Shown one piece after another: positions 7,349-15,840 of a DNA stretch of 51,734 nucleotides. Position 1 is the first letter of the stretch. Every line of letters starts with the position of its first letter. The DNA is from a virus. The notes beneath the pieces were generated by a model, which saw nothing but the letters and a program-made list of their open reading frames with translations, did not search any database and had not been told where the DNA came from. The stretch is from the IMG/VR virus record IMGVR_UViG_3300010883_000046, positions 1-51,734 of that record; one strand, written 5' to 3'. Made by a program: the position numbers and the translations under genes.

Positions 7349-7544
7349 AAATTTCTTTCACTAATAACATTGGCCATACTGGACAGAGCTTAATATACAA
7401 TTCTAGTTGTTTTTGTTTTAATACTATTTTTTGCCTAAGTTTTAAATCAGATTTTGTTGATATTAGTCTTACAATGCTTAGCTGGTGATTTAAAATATAA
7501 GCCATACATAAAGCAACTAGTACATATATTAAAAAATTATTCAT
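7317..7544 (-). CDS. Small single-span membrane protein, unknown
   Basis: A 75-residue protein with an N-terminal hydrophobic segment (FLIYVLVALCMAYIL, residues 4-18) likely to cross the membrane, then a basic helical tail containing KLRQKIVLKQKQLELYIKLC. Its ATG overlaps the stop of the upstream gene (ATGA type) and its end overlaps the J-domain gene. This gives a chain of translational coupling with the downstream J-domain protein and a possible functional link. Function unknown. Confidence 0.6.
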   Translation of the reverse strand: MNNFLIYVLVALCMAYILNHQLSIVRLISTKSDLKLRQKIVLKQKQLELYIKLCPVWPMLLVKEIYDEVKSRRQG

Positions 7545-8032
7545 TTATTTCTTTTCCCCGTTAAACTTTTAATGATATTCATTATGTCTTTATCACTCAA
7601 TGAAGCTTTTTCTTCTTTTATTACTTTTTCTTTTGAGCGATTATTTACTTTTATTTTTGCAGTTTTGTTTTTCTTTTTAACTTCAACAAGCGATGCAGAA
7701 GTTGTTACTTGTGGTTTCGCTTTTACAGTTACTGCTTCAGCAGTTACTTTAAGTCGCTTTTCAAATGCGCCTTGTAACTTAAGAGGTTCAAAATATCGAT
7801 CATCTACGACAACTTCTAAAGTCATATCATAGATTCCCTCTTTTATAACATGATCAAGTGGTGGTAACGTAACTGAAACTTCATCTCCAGTACTTTGTCC
7901 TTCAAAAGCAAATGTCATGTCTGGTGATTCTAACATTAATCGACATTTTGCTGTACCGGGTCTTGACCCTTCTATTTGAACTTGGAATGTTAATTCATTT
8001 TCTTCATCAATCATCAGATCAATCGTTGACAT
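7541..8032 (-). CDS. Unknown protein: beta-rich N-terminus, basic tail
   Basis: A 163-residue protein. The first 105 residues look like a beta-sandwich (alternating strands such as LTFQVQIEGSRPGTAKCRL and YDMTLEVVVDDRYFEPLKL). The last 60 are strongly basic and low-complexity (VEVKKKNKTAKIKVNNRSKE). It overlaps its neighbours by 14 and 4 nt, and sits in the tail-fibre-adjacent cluster. The strand part is reminiscent of hypothetical virion proteins of marine myoviruses, but I cannot assign a function. Confidence 0.6.
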   Translation of the reverse strand: MSTIDLMIDEENELTFQVQIEGSRPGTAKCRLMLESPDMTFAFEGQSTGDEVSVTLPPLDHVIKEGIYDMTLEVVVDDRYFEPLKLQGAFEKRLKVTAEAVTVKAKPQVTTSASLVEVKKKNKTAKIKVNNRSKEKVIKEEKASLSDKDIMNIIKSLTGKRNK

Positions 8033-8375
8033 TTTTACTCCTTATTTGCGTTGCTTTTACTTTAATTTCTGGTTGTCTCACTGCTAATTTTGTCGGTGTG
8101 ACTTCAATACGAGGTGTTGGTTCATCTATATAAGATGATCTTACTGTATTAAATATCGGCGCGACAAGATCTTTTCCATTAATTGCTACTAACGAAACAC
8201 CAACTTTTAAATCTTCAAGTAATTCAGCTATAACTTTTTCGACTCTGCGTCTACTTCTTAATGCGCCTCTTACTGCATCGACAATAGGCGGTACAAAGAT
8301 ACCTCTAAGAATTAATCCACTAGGTATTGCGCCAGGCCCTAATCCTCTAGTTACTGCTAATCCTGCTTGTGCCAT
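8019..8375 (-). CDS. Unknown small protein
   Basis: A 118-residue protein, MAQAGLAVTRGLGPGAIPSG onward, with a Gly/Pro-rich start, a helical basic middle (RGALRSRRRVEKVIAELLED) and a polar C-terminus (TPTKLAVRQPEIKVKATQIR). It is joined to the upstream gene by a 1-nt stop/start overlap and to the downstream gene by 14 nt. Probably a virion-related protein by context; no recognised motif. Confidence 0.55.
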   Translation of the reverse strand: MAQAGLAVTRGLGPGAIPSGLILRGIFVPPIVDAVRGALRSRRRVEKVIAELLEDLKVGVSLVAINGKDLVAPIFNTVRSSYIDEPTPRIEVTPTKLAVRQPEIKVKATQIRSKNVND

Positions 8376-8806
8376 TAAACACTTCCTGTTCCTACCAACC
8401 TTCGCTCAAACAATTCATCAATTGAAGCTGTTCCGGAGCGATCAAACAAACCATATCTTGCTATTTCTGTTACATTATCGTCTTGATAGAATACCATTTC
8501 TTTTGAATCCTCATCAACCAGCCATCGACCGGTATGGATGTATCTTGCAATTTTTTGATCAATTTTAACTTCTTCAGTAGCAAATACGTTATTATTTCCA
8601 TTAATTGACCAAAGTATTGAACCACTAAATTGTGTCGATAAATTTAACTCTACACCATATAGACCTGTACTAGTCCCTAATTCATAAATACCCGTATTAC
8701 GGACAGAAAGAACGCTAGAACCTAATGTGTCAAATAATTGGTATCTTATACTAGATGCTATTCCAGAGTAACCCTTGCCTAGATTTGATGTTTGAAGTAC
8801 TTTCAT
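8375..8806 (-). CDS. Beta-rich virion-like protein, unknown
   Basis: A 143-residue protein with short repeated beta strands rich in Ser, Gly and Thr (SVRNTGIYELGTSTGLYGVE, then LNLSTQFSGSILWSINGNNN) and a C-terminal helix DELFERRLVGTG. The composition resembles small fibre-associated or decoration proteins of marine myoviruses. It lies downstream of three fibre-like genes, after the terminator. Function not established. Confidence 0.55.
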   Translation of the reverse strand: MKVLQTSNLGKGYSGIASSIRYQLFDTLGSSVLSVRNTGIYELGTSTGLYGVELNLSTQFSGSILWSINGNNNVFATEEVKIDQKIARYIHTGRWLVDEDSKEMVFYQDDNVTEIARYGLFDRSGTASIDELFERRLVGTGSV

Positions 8807-8828
8807 TTATTTCTTTTCTCTCTCAAGC

Positions 8829-9161
8829 TTACTGGTCTTGTTCCAGGTTTTCTTCTATTTTCTCTGATGACTTTGAGACTAGTTCTTGTGATTCGTTTCC
8901 CAACATTTCTTCTTCTAATTGACTAAATTGTTGAATTAGAGAAATTCTTACTGAATTTTCATTGGTTTGTGTCAATACAAAATCACGAATATTGTACAAT
9001 ACTGACACTAAGTATTTTATTTTTTCAGATTCAGTATCAAAACTTTGTGATACTGAATTTTTAAGAGCAACATCTACGAAAGATTTTACATCATTAAGTT
9101 GGACTAAAGTTTGCGTTGCAAGCTTTGGCATTAATAGATCTTTAAACTTTTTTTCTAACAT
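8829..9161 (-). CDS. Small helical protein, unknown (start reassigned)
   Basis: I place the start at the ATG at 9159-9161, giving a 110-residue protein MLEKKFKDLLMPKLATQTLV onward. That ATG has GAGGT 4 nt upstream. A longer reading from a TTG at 9222-9224 would run through a strong transcription terminator (9188-9219) and gives an odd hydrophobic leader, so I reject it. The protein is helical, ends in an acidic tail (SEKIEENLEQDQ), and carries no recognised motif. Confidence 0.6.
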   Translation of the reverse strand: MLEKKFKDLLMPKLATQTLVQLNDVKSFVDVALKNSVSQSFDTESEKIKYLVSVLYNIRDFVLTQTNENSVRISLIQQFSQLEEEMLGNESQELVSKSSEKIEENLEQDQ

Positions 9162-9187
9162 TTTTACCTCGTTCAATATTAAATTAT

Positions 9188-9219
9188 AAAAAAAAAGGAG
9201 GGGTAGTAAATACCCCTCC
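9188..9219 (-). terminator. Strong rho-independent terminator after the fibre gene block
   Basis: A perfect 9-bp stem GGAGGGGTA/TACCCCTCC (9197-9205 with 9211-9219), 5-nt loop, followed on the minus strand by nine T (9188-9196). It is the most stable hairpin I see in the window and closes the transcript of the three fibre-like genes. Confidence 0.92.
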
Positions 9220-9257
9220 AGCAATTAATCTAACTAATAATAAATTATTATGCTAAA

Positions 9258-11549
9258 TTATCCACGAGTAATTGCCTGAACAATATCATCTAATTCTAAA
9301 GCAAATGCAAATTTAAGTGTGCTTGAAGTAGCAACTGCATAATCTCTAGCTCCACCAGCTCTTTGAGCCTCGGATCCTGAAAGTAACAACTGACCATTAA
9401 CAAATACATCCAAATCTGAACCTTGGACTTCAGCCAGATTCATATTAACATTCTGTAAACCTGCTTGAATATCAGCAGTTGCAAGGGAAACTGGGGCCCC
9501 AGCAAGATGCGAAGCAGACATGATACGGACTGACTTAGTAGCAGAAACTGATTGGAAAGTTAAGTTACCACCACCATCTGATCTTAAGTATTGACCTGCA
9601 ACAGCTGCAGTTGGTAATGTAAATGACTGACCACCTGATTTTAACTCAAGTTTTGTGCCATTTGAACTAATAGCTTCATTCGCGCTACCAAATTGAATCT
9701 CCAACTGACCATTTAAACGCAAAGCTGCGTCATGAATGTGCGTCAGAGTAACATCAGCATTAGCACCAAACTGGAGGACAACACCATCATCTTCCAAGCC
9801 GACGATCGGAGAATCTAACTGAATAGAAGTTGAAGATTGTATTTCAGTTATCGGAGCAGTTATCATTGCTTTAACATCTGCAATTGCATCAAGTTGACCG
9901 TTTGTTGACTGATGAACATATGTTCCAGAATCACCAAATTGAATCTTATTAGCGGCTGAAAGCAATAATGATTCAGCTGAAGAATCAAATCTTGCGATCT
10001 CGTTACCACCGTCTTCTTTAAAGATGATATCTTTACCAGAAATAGCAGGTTGCAAAACAGCATCACTAGCAACGTTTTTAACTGATAAGAATTCAGCGCC
10101 ACCTTGTCTAAAGCTAACACTTCCAACGTTGGCATCAAAATAAAGTTCTTTACCAGCAGCAGAAGAAAGAATAAGATGACCACCACTATGCTTAGAAATA
10201 GCTCCAAAAGAAGTACCTGCTGCTTTCAATGATATTCTTTCATTGTTTGCAACATCAAGAGCCAAAAAGCCGTTTGATTCAATTGATAAATTATTTCCAT
10301 CGCTTTCGATTTTACGACCAACATTACCGAATTGGAGACCAATATTGTTACCCAATGCAAGGTCGGATCCGTCGAAGGTGAAGTTGCCATCATCTTCTAA
10401 AGCACCGTTTGTACCAACAATAACAACACGATTGTTAGTCAAACCAGAACCCGAAAGGCCCGTTGCTTTTAGAGCGCCTACTTGAAGTGGTGCATAAGAA
10501 GCTGGAGTAATGACTGAATCAGTTGCAGTGTTGTTAGTATTTACAAGAGCAAATTCTGTTTCAGAATTGTCCCATAAAAATGCCTTTTGAGGGCCACCGC
10601 TATTACCGAAAACGAATCCGATATCAGCAAGTGCCTGCTCAGCACCACCGTCATAGTTAAGACCAACTAAACGATCCTTTACAGTCATGTTTACAGTATC
10701 GATAGTTGATACAGTACCGTTAACATCTAAGTTACCAGCAATAACAACAGCACCATCAAAAGTTGCATCTGATCGTATGTGAACTGAATCAGCTGCACTT
10801 GCACCTGAAAGAATAACTTTTGCTGTAGATGATATAAGCGATGCATCGCCACCAGCAGCTGTAGCTGTGATAGAAACTCCGCCTAATGTCATTGCAGCGG
10901 CAGAATCGATACCAACCACACCAGATGCATCAACATCATAGGCAGCAGATTCAATATTCAAAGCACCAACAGCTGTTATGCCCATCACACCACCAGAGTT
11001 AAGCGCAACAGTTGCACCATCTAGATCTAATTCAGCAGCTGATGAGATATCTAAATCACCAGTTGAAGTAGTAAGATTTGAAGCACCGGCCGCATCAATA
11101 GATATGCCTGCTCCAGTAACATCAATTGTTACTGCGCCAGAAGCGTCAATACTAAGTGTTGTTGAATCAATGTCAATTGGTTTATCAGCTGCAGCACCGA
11201 TTGCGATACTAGTAGCAGAATCAATTGTTAATGCTCCAGCAGCGTCAATATCAAGTGCGCCAACTGATGTTGATATTGAAGAAGCTGCGCCCGCATCAAT
11301 AGTAACAGCGCCTGCTGAGTTAACATCAAATATTGATGTGTCGAATGTACCTGGTTGTTGGTTGAAAACTTCGTTTCCAGCCTTACCGTGAATACGTTGT
11401 ACAGCAGCTGCTAATGCACCTACTACGTCTTGCAAATCAGAACCAGTTAATGCTGCTGCCGTAGACGGTGCTGCATATAAACCTACTTCTTCTTTAATAC
11501 TTACCAATGATCCCGATGTTTGGGCCATGGTGAATTGTGTTCTAGCCAT
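9258..11549 (-). CDS. Tail-fibre-like structural protein with beta-repeat region
   Basis: A 763-residue protein. Residues about 70-260 are low-complexity repeats of the form GAxTIDAAGAxxIxxS (for example GALTIDSATSIAIGAAADKP), typical of beta-solenoid fibre shafts in marine phages. The middle resembles fibre knob/collar segments (NGTVSTIDTVNMTVKDRLVG). The C-terminus has a module DLDVFVNGQLLLSGSE that is also found in the neighbouring fibre protein at 11938-12912. Gly, Ala, Ser and Thr dominate and G+C is visibly higher than around it. It probably trimerises as part of a tail fibre or virion surface fibre. AAGGAG precedes the ATG. Which receptor it binds cannot be told. Confidence 0.75.
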   Translation of the reverse strand: MARTQFTMAQTSGSLVSIKEEVGLYAAPSTAAALTGSDLQDVVGALAAAVQRIHGKAGNEVFNQQPGTFDTSIFDVNSAGAVTIDAGAASSISTSVGALDIDAAGALTIDSATSIAIGAAADKPIDIDSTTLSIDASGAVTIDVTGAGISIDAAGASNLTTSTGDLDISSAAELDLDGATVALNSGGVMGITAVGALNIESAAYDVDASGVVGIDSAAAMTLGGVSITATAAGGDASLISSTAKVILSGASAADSVHIRSDATFDGAVVIAGNLDVNGTVSTIDTVNMTVKDRLVGLNYDGGAEQALADIGFVFGNSGGPQKAFLWDNSETEFALVNTNNTATDSVITPASYAPLQVGALKATGLSGSGLTNNRVVIVGTNGALEDDGNFTFDGSDLALGNNIGLQFGNVGRKIESDGNNLSIESNGFLALDVANNERISLKAAGTSFGAISKHSGGHLILSSAAGKELYFDANVGSVSFRQGGAEFLSVKNVASDAVLQPAISGKDIIFKEDGGNEIARFDSSAESLLLSAANKIQFGDSGTYVHQSTNGQLDAIADVKAMITAPITEIQSSTSIQLDSPIVGLEDDGVVLQFGANADVTLTHIHDAALRLNGQLEIQFGSANEAISSNGTKLELKSGGQSFTLPTAAVAGQYLRSDGGGNLTFQSVSATKSVRIMSASHLAGAPVSLATADIQAGLQNVNMNLAEVQGSDLDVFVNGQLLLSGSEAQRAGGARDYAVATSSTLKFAFALELDDIVQAITRG

Positions 11550-11651
11550 CTTGAACTCCTTGTTTTATATAGCTTTTAGAATTTAAAAAAATTCTACATT
11601 TTTGAAACTTAACTATAACAATCAACAACGAAACTCAACGCTTATTAATTT

Positions 11652-11680
11652 AGCTCACACACTCGCAAATGTGTTAAGCT
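11652..11680 (-). other. Imperfect hairpin in the 161-nt leader of the fibre gene
   Basis: The gap 11550-11710 holds no gene. It contains a hairpin AGCT..ACACA / TGTGT..AGCT (11652-11661 with 11670-11680, small internal bulge, 8-nt loop) without a T-run, so it may be an RNA leader structure rather than a terminator. Upstream lies TATATAAAG (near 11690), one or two changes from a T4 late box. A weak TTGAGT-15-TATAGT pair lies closer to the gene. None is convincing alone. Confidence 0.3.
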
Positions 11681-11710
11681 TTTCGTCTTTATATATCACC
11701 TTAAAACTGT

Positions 11711-11938
11711 TTAATTCTTAAAAATTAAATTTTTTAAATTTTTTATATGAGCATCGAACTTTGCTGATTCAGAATTAGCAAATCCTACTGCATATTTTCC
11801 AGCTTCATCTTTCGTATCATCAAATTCAAACTTGAATCTACCATTTCTTTCTCTAGCTGCTGATATCAATTGCATACCTTTCATCATTAAAAATGCTGCT
11901 ATGGCAATATCAGATGTGATGTAAATTTTTCCAATCAT
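11711..11938 (-). CDS. DUF5659-like small protein
   Basis: A 75-residue protein: an N-terminal strand/helix (YITSDIAIAAFLMMKGMQLI), then NGRFKFEFDDT, and a C-terminal helix ending FDAHIKNLKNLIFKN. This order matches DUF5659, a small phage and prophage family of unknown role in which a G-R-x-x-F-x-F-D/E strand follows a helix and a final helix precedes the end. It joins the upstream fibre gene by a 1-nt overlap, suggesting coupled translation and a role in fibre or tail assembly (inference). Confidence 0.6.
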   Translation of the reverse strand: MIGKIYITSDIAIAAFLMMKGMQLISAARERNGRFKFEFDDTKDEAGKYAVGFANSESAKFDAHIKNLKNLIFKN

Positions 11939-12912
11939 TATGTTACCACCTTGTTATACATTGCTAATACTAAACTATTTGTTTCTGGAACTGATCCCGA
12001 TGCAAAATAGACATATGATCCTGTGACTGAGTAGTCTTGAAACGTTGCTAAACTTGGGGGTATTTGGAGTTGACCATTCACAAATATACTTATCTCGTTT
12101 GACGCAAAAGGTGTATTTGCTAGCGTAAATAATGTGTTCGAACCATTAACGACCCCGCTTAACAATTCGTTAAAGACCATTTCTTTATTAACTTTTATTG
12201 AAATTGCACCGTTTGATTGACTTAAGACATTTATTCCAGTACTTGCTTTTATAAATGATGAGCCATCTGACAATTTTGTTAATGAACCCGATAATCCAAC
12301 TGTAAAAGTATTATCGCTTAAATAATTCCCAATATACAAATATGCATCAACATACTTTGGATTTGTTGTTTGAACACCTGTACCGGGAGGATCTTGCTGG
12401 AAAAATATACCGTTAAAGTAATCTAAATTCCAATCTCTTGAATCTAATACTGGAATTTGAATTTGTCCGCTGCCCGTATGATAAGGCTTTGCTTCATAAG
12501 CAGCACCAAAAGAAGTAGGGACTAATTGTAAGGCGCCTGAAGCTATGTTTATAGACTGTTGATTCTTATATGGGTATGTGCCTTTCAGTGGATTAGAAGA
12601 AACTGCTTCGTAATCATCGGGTAGTTTTAGTTCAAAAGAATGACGTCCATCACTAGTATCAGATCCTGCAATAAACGAAGCTGATAATCTTAAAAATTCC
12701 ACTATACCTTCACCCGAGGAATTTCTTAAAATTTCATAATGTGCAGATGAGCCTGTTGTTGTTGGTAATACTTGTGAAAAAATAGTACTTGATGCTAAAG
12801 TTAATCCCGTAGGTAGTGATTCATTAGCAACGTCTTTATCATTAGACGTATGAGCCTTGCCAACAAGCTTTTTAATTGACATTAATGTTTTTGTAGTACT
12901 ACTTAAAGCCAT
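11938..12912 (-). CDS. Tail-fibre-like structural protein
   Basis: A 324-residue Ser/Thr/Gly-rich protein. The start (MALSSTTKTLMSIKKLVGKA) resembles the start of the 763-residue fibre protein (a SIK-x-x-VG pattern). The C-terminus, NEISIFVNGQLQIPPSLATF followed by a strand-rich end, matches the VNGQL module of the same protein. Between them, YVDAYLYIGNYLSDNTFTVG and nearby strands suggest a beta-sandwich. Likely part of the same fibre or baseplate-fibre complex as its two neighbours. Function by context. Confidence 0.65.
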   Translation of the reverse strand: MALSSTTKTLMSIKKLVGKAHTSNDKDVANESLPTGLTLASSTIFSQVLPTTTGSSAHYEILRNSSGEGIVEFLRLSASFIAGSDTSDGRHSFELKLPDDYEAVSSNPLKGTYPYKNQQSINIASGALQLVPTSFGAAYEAKPYHTGSGQIQIPVLDSRDWNLDYFNGIFFQQDPPGTGVQTTNPKYVDAYLYIGNYLSDNTFTVGLSGSLTKLSDGSSFIKASTGINVLSQSNGAISIKVNKEMVFNELLSGVVNGSNTLFTLANTPFASNEISIFVNGQLQIPPSLATFQDYSVTGSYVYFASGSVPETNSLVLAMYNKVVT

Positions 12913-12922
12913 TCAATGCACC

Positions 12923-15727
12923 TCAAGTCCACGATACTGTTACCAGGCTAACGTGTCCTGTGAATGAACCATCAGCTTGTATTTTTATCATTATATACTC
13001 ATTTGCTGCTACAAATTGAGTACCGAATGTTACAGTATTTGTAGCATTAAGTGAACTATCTAAACTTCCTGCTAAGCATCCGTCATTATTTGATACTTGA
13101 CCTGTAGAGAAAGCTGATGCTAAGTCCATCCAACCTGTTGCCTGTCCCCCGGGCGTTGTAGGTAATTTTAAAAATACTTTAATTCTTGCTGTACTAAAAC
13201 TAGTATCGTTGTCGATGATCGTTCCTGAACCGTTTATTGTTAAACTAAATCCTGTTTTTGATCCACCACTGCTATTTTGAAAATATCTATAAAATGTTCT
13301 TGTACCTGATGTGATTCCACTATAATTAGTATTATTAACTGGGCCGTTTGATATTCCAGAAAAGTTTCCACTATTAGCACCTTGACTTGGTGATATTAAA
13401 CGCTGGTTATAAAACAATAATCCGTCTGTGTGGCCGGTATTACTTCCGGACATGTGTTTTGAGCCATCCCAAATATTATTAGAGTCTGTAACATTTGATT
13501 GTGCATTATAATTTCCTGATACTAATCTATAATTTTCTCTTCTAAAAGTTTCTGATAACGCTGTTGATGTGTTTGAATATGCCCACATAAGAAGTCCAGA
13601 TATACTCTGTGATCCTGCTGAAGATAAGTTTGATTTAATCGGGTGAGGAACATTAACAGATGCAGATATCGATTCATTTAAAAGCGAACTTGCATTTATT
13701 GTTGCATTTCCTGATATGCTCAATGTCTTTGTATGATCTTCACTGCCGCCTATTGACGGTAATGATTGCTGAGAAATAGAACAATTAGAAGTTGTAAACG
13801 AAATGTTACTAGTAGAATATACATTCCTGTATGCATTCAAAACAGTAGCTGAGTACATTGCTGTCCCAGCTGTATGATATTTTACACCTGACAAGGTAGT
13901 ATTGCCAATCATTGAAAGACTGGTCAGTGAACTAGCGTTTAATGAAAGCGCATTATTATCTGAATCGTTAACCCATTCAATGTAGTTTGTATAAGTTGGT
14001 GTTCCGGATATCGTATGGGCAATTCTTGCATAATTCCACCCTTGCCTTTGATCCATTGCTGATATTGTGTATTGCCCAGTTCTATGTTTAAATAAATCTA
14101 ATGCAGTTCCGTCACTAAATCTTGCATCTGCTATTGAACTTAAATTTATAAATCCTGTACCGTTTCCGTTTAAACTTTGATATGAACCATTACCCGGATT
14201 ACCTGAACCAACCGAAACACTTGTCAATGCAACTGTGTGTTTTGTTACTCCGTTAACATATATACTTAACGTTCCTTGATTAGCGTTGCCAAATGCATTT
14301 GCTGGATAATTTACTTGATTACTTGCATGTGTATCTGAAGATATATCTTCGTTCAGATCACCTATAACCGCAGTTGAACCGTTAAGTAATCCTATTCTTA
14401 AATTATTCCCGCTAGTATTGTTACTGTATGAACCATTTTTATCTACGCTAGTAAAACCTGCTAGTATGCCAGTGTCTGCATATGAGACTATCTGATTTGA
14501 TGATCCAAATGATAACTTGCCTGATACAGATGTGTTGTTATAGTCTATATCGTCGAGAGTAGGTGCTGGACCTGGAGCGAGTGCTTTTAAAACTTCGTTA
14601 AATCTATCAACAACTGTACCTAATAATGTACTTTGATCAATATCTACAAATAAGCCATCTGTAAAAGTTCCATCTTCGGGATCACCAATATTAATGGTTC
14701 CTGCAACTTGACCGGAACCGGTTAGTTGAAAACCAGCTGCGAAAGAAGGTGCCTGTGTAAATGAGGCTTGTCCGCCGGCGACATTAAATCCAGCGTCAAA
14801 TGTTGGTGCAGTGTCATATGCAGCTGATCCTGTCACAGAGAAACCCGCAGCAAACGTAGGGGATTCAGCAAATGTTGCATTTCCTGCTGCTACATTGAAG
14901 CCGGCATCGAATCTAGGTGCTGTATCGTAAGCTGTTGAACCAGTTACTGTGAAACCTGCAGCAAATTTTGGTGCTTCTGCGAATGTTGCATTTCCGCCGG
15001 CAACATTAAATCCAGCGTCAAATCTTGGCGCAGTGTCATATGCTGTTGAACCGGTTACAGTAAAACCGGCAGAAAACTTTGGTGGTTCTGCGAATATACC
15101 GCTACCACCTGAAACATTAAAGCCGTCTAAGAACGAAGGTGGCTTTTGAAACTCCATGGAATCAGCAAATGCTGCAGCACCAGCAACTTCCATTCCACCT
15201 GCAATCTTAAGCGGTGAACCTCCATGGAGCGTTCCCGATATAACGACATCGCCACCAAAAAGTGTTGTACCCCTAACTGATGTACCTGTTGTACCTTTTG
15301 AACCTGAGATAAAAAAGTTAACGTCAGGATAACCACCTTCATCTACAGATGCTTTAGCGCCACCAGACATGAACATTATTCTGGTATCAGTAGCAATTAT
15401 AGAATCTTTTACTTCTAAACTACCAGAAACAAGAAGCTGTCCTAATGAAGCTTCATTAACTTCTAAAACTTGATTTTCAGCGTATAGTGTTCCTGAGACT
15501 ACAACATCGCCGCCAAAAACAGCAGTTCCGGGTGTTCCTGTATCTTTTGAAGATATTGTTCCGCTTATAAAAAGAGAGGTATCAGAACCAAATACTATTC
15601 CGGACTGAATCCCTAGTGATGCAGTATTGAACAGTACATTTGAAGGGTTAAATCCTCCAAAACCATCTGATATTTGTAATGCACCAACTGAACCCGAAGA
15701 TTCGGTGACTCTTAAGGCTGTCATCAA
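12923..15727 (-). CDS. Large tail-fibre-like protein with 18/19-residue repeats
   Basis: A 934-residue protein. Residues 1-190 contain fibre-shaft segments with two copies of a FGGDVVxSGTL motif. Residues about 195-338 are eight tandem units of 19 and 18 residues alternating, with consensus aPxFxAGFxVxGxxxxFaE. About residue 365 onward is a Ser/Asn/Gly-rich, strand-rich domain with no recognised enzymatic motif and a C-terminal jelly-roll-like end (SFTGHVSLVTVSWT). It is the first gene after a terminator and has a late-type promoter box upstream. Probably the distal fibre or receptor-binding component. Confidence 0.75.
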   Translation of the reverse strand: MMTALRVTESSGSVGALQISDGFGGFNPSNVLFNTASLGIQSGIVFGSDTSLFISGTISSKDTGTPGTAVFGGDVVVSGTLYAENQVLEVNEASLGQLLVSGSLEVKDSIIATDTRIMFMSGGAKASVDEGGYPDVNFFISGSKGTTGTSVRGTTLFGGDVVISGTLHGGSPLKIAGGMEVAGAAAFADSMEFQKPPSFLDGFNVSGGSGIFAEPPKFSAGFTVTGSTAYDTAPRFDAGFNVAGGNATFAEAPKFAAGFTVTGSTAYDTAPRFDAGFNVAAGNATFAESPTFAAGFSVTGSAAYDTAPTFDAGFNVAGGQASFTQAPSFAAGFQLTGSGQVAGTINIGDPEDGTFTDGLFVDIDQSTLLGTVVDRFNEVLKALAPGPAPTLDDIDYNNTSVSGKLSFGSSNQIVSYADTGILAGFTSVDKNGSYSNNTSGNNLRIGLLNGSTAVIGDLNEDISSDTHASNQVNYPANAFGNANQGTLSIYVNGVTKHTVALTSVSVGSGNPGNGSYQSLNGNGTGFINLSSIADARFSDGTALDLFKHRTGQYTISAMDQRQGWNYARIAHTISGTPTYTNYIEWVNDSDNNALSLNASSLTSLSMIGNTTLSGVKYHTAGTAMYSATVLNAYRNVYSTSNISFTTSNCSISQQSLPSIGGSEDHTKTLSISGNATINASSLLNESISASVNVPHPIKSNLSSAGSQSISGLLMWAYSNTSTALSETFRRENYRLVSGNYNAQSNVTDSNNIWDGSKHMSGSNTGHTDGLLFYNQRLISPSQGANSGNFSGISNGPVNNTNYSGITSGTRTFYRYFQNSSGGSKTGFSLTINGSGTIIDNDTSFSTARIKVFLKLPTTPGGQATGWMDLASAFSTGQVSNNDGCLAGSLDSSLNATNTVTFGTQFVAANEYIMIKIQADGSFTGHVSLVTVSWT
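14712..15143 (-). repeat. Eight tandem 18/19-residue protein repeats (111-bp DNA period for a pair)
   Basis: Units read in order include PPSFLDGFNVSGGSGIFAE, PPKFSAGFTVTGSTAYDT, APRFDAGFNVAGGNATFAE and APKFAAGFTVTGSTAYDT. The 19-residue form (GFNV..FAE) alternates with the 18-residue form (GFTV..YDT), so pairs repeat every 37 residues. The third and fifth units are almost identical in protein but differ at many third codon positions, so the array is not a very recent duplication. Confidence 0.85.
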
Positions 15728-15800
15728 CTATACTCTAACTTAAACTAAAACGAAACTAAAACAAATACACATAAGAGGAAAGCTCTTAAACATATAAATA

Positions 15801-15808
15801 TATTTATT
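15801..15808 (-). promoter_or_regulatory. T4-late-type promoter box AATAAATA for the 934-residue fibre gene
   Basis: The minus strand reads AATAAATA, which fits NATAAATA described for T4-like cyanophage late promoters and is one change from T4 TATAAATA. It lies about 75 nt before the fibre start and just past the endolysin terminator. A perfect TTGACA hexamer (15810-15815) is adjacent, with only a weak TATGTT 15 nt on. Confidence 0.5.
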
Positions 15809-15813
15809 CTGTC

Positions 15814-15840
15814 AAAAAAGTAAATTCTTTTTTAATTTAC
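15814..15840 (-). terminator. Rho-independent terminator overlapping the endolysin stop codon
   Basis: A perfect 7-bp stem GTAAATT/AATTTAC (15820-15826 with 15834-15840), 7-nt loop, followed on the minus strand by six T (15814-15819). The hairpin includes the TAA stop of the endolysin gene (15837-15839), and its T-run overlaps the TTGACA hexamer beyond. The stem is AT-rich, so efficiency is uncertain. Confidence 0.7.

Noticed and set aside
9162-9224. N-terminal extension of the small gene at 8829-9161 from a TTG start
   Set aside because: It would translate across a strong rho-independent terminator and has no good ribosome site; the internal ATG with GAGGT is better.
9258-11549. Opposite-strand open frames within the fibre genes (for example 10978-11391 plus strand)
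   Set aside because: They are shadows of low-complexity fibre repeats, with no ribosome sites and Ala/Ser/Pro-rich composition mirroring the coding strand.
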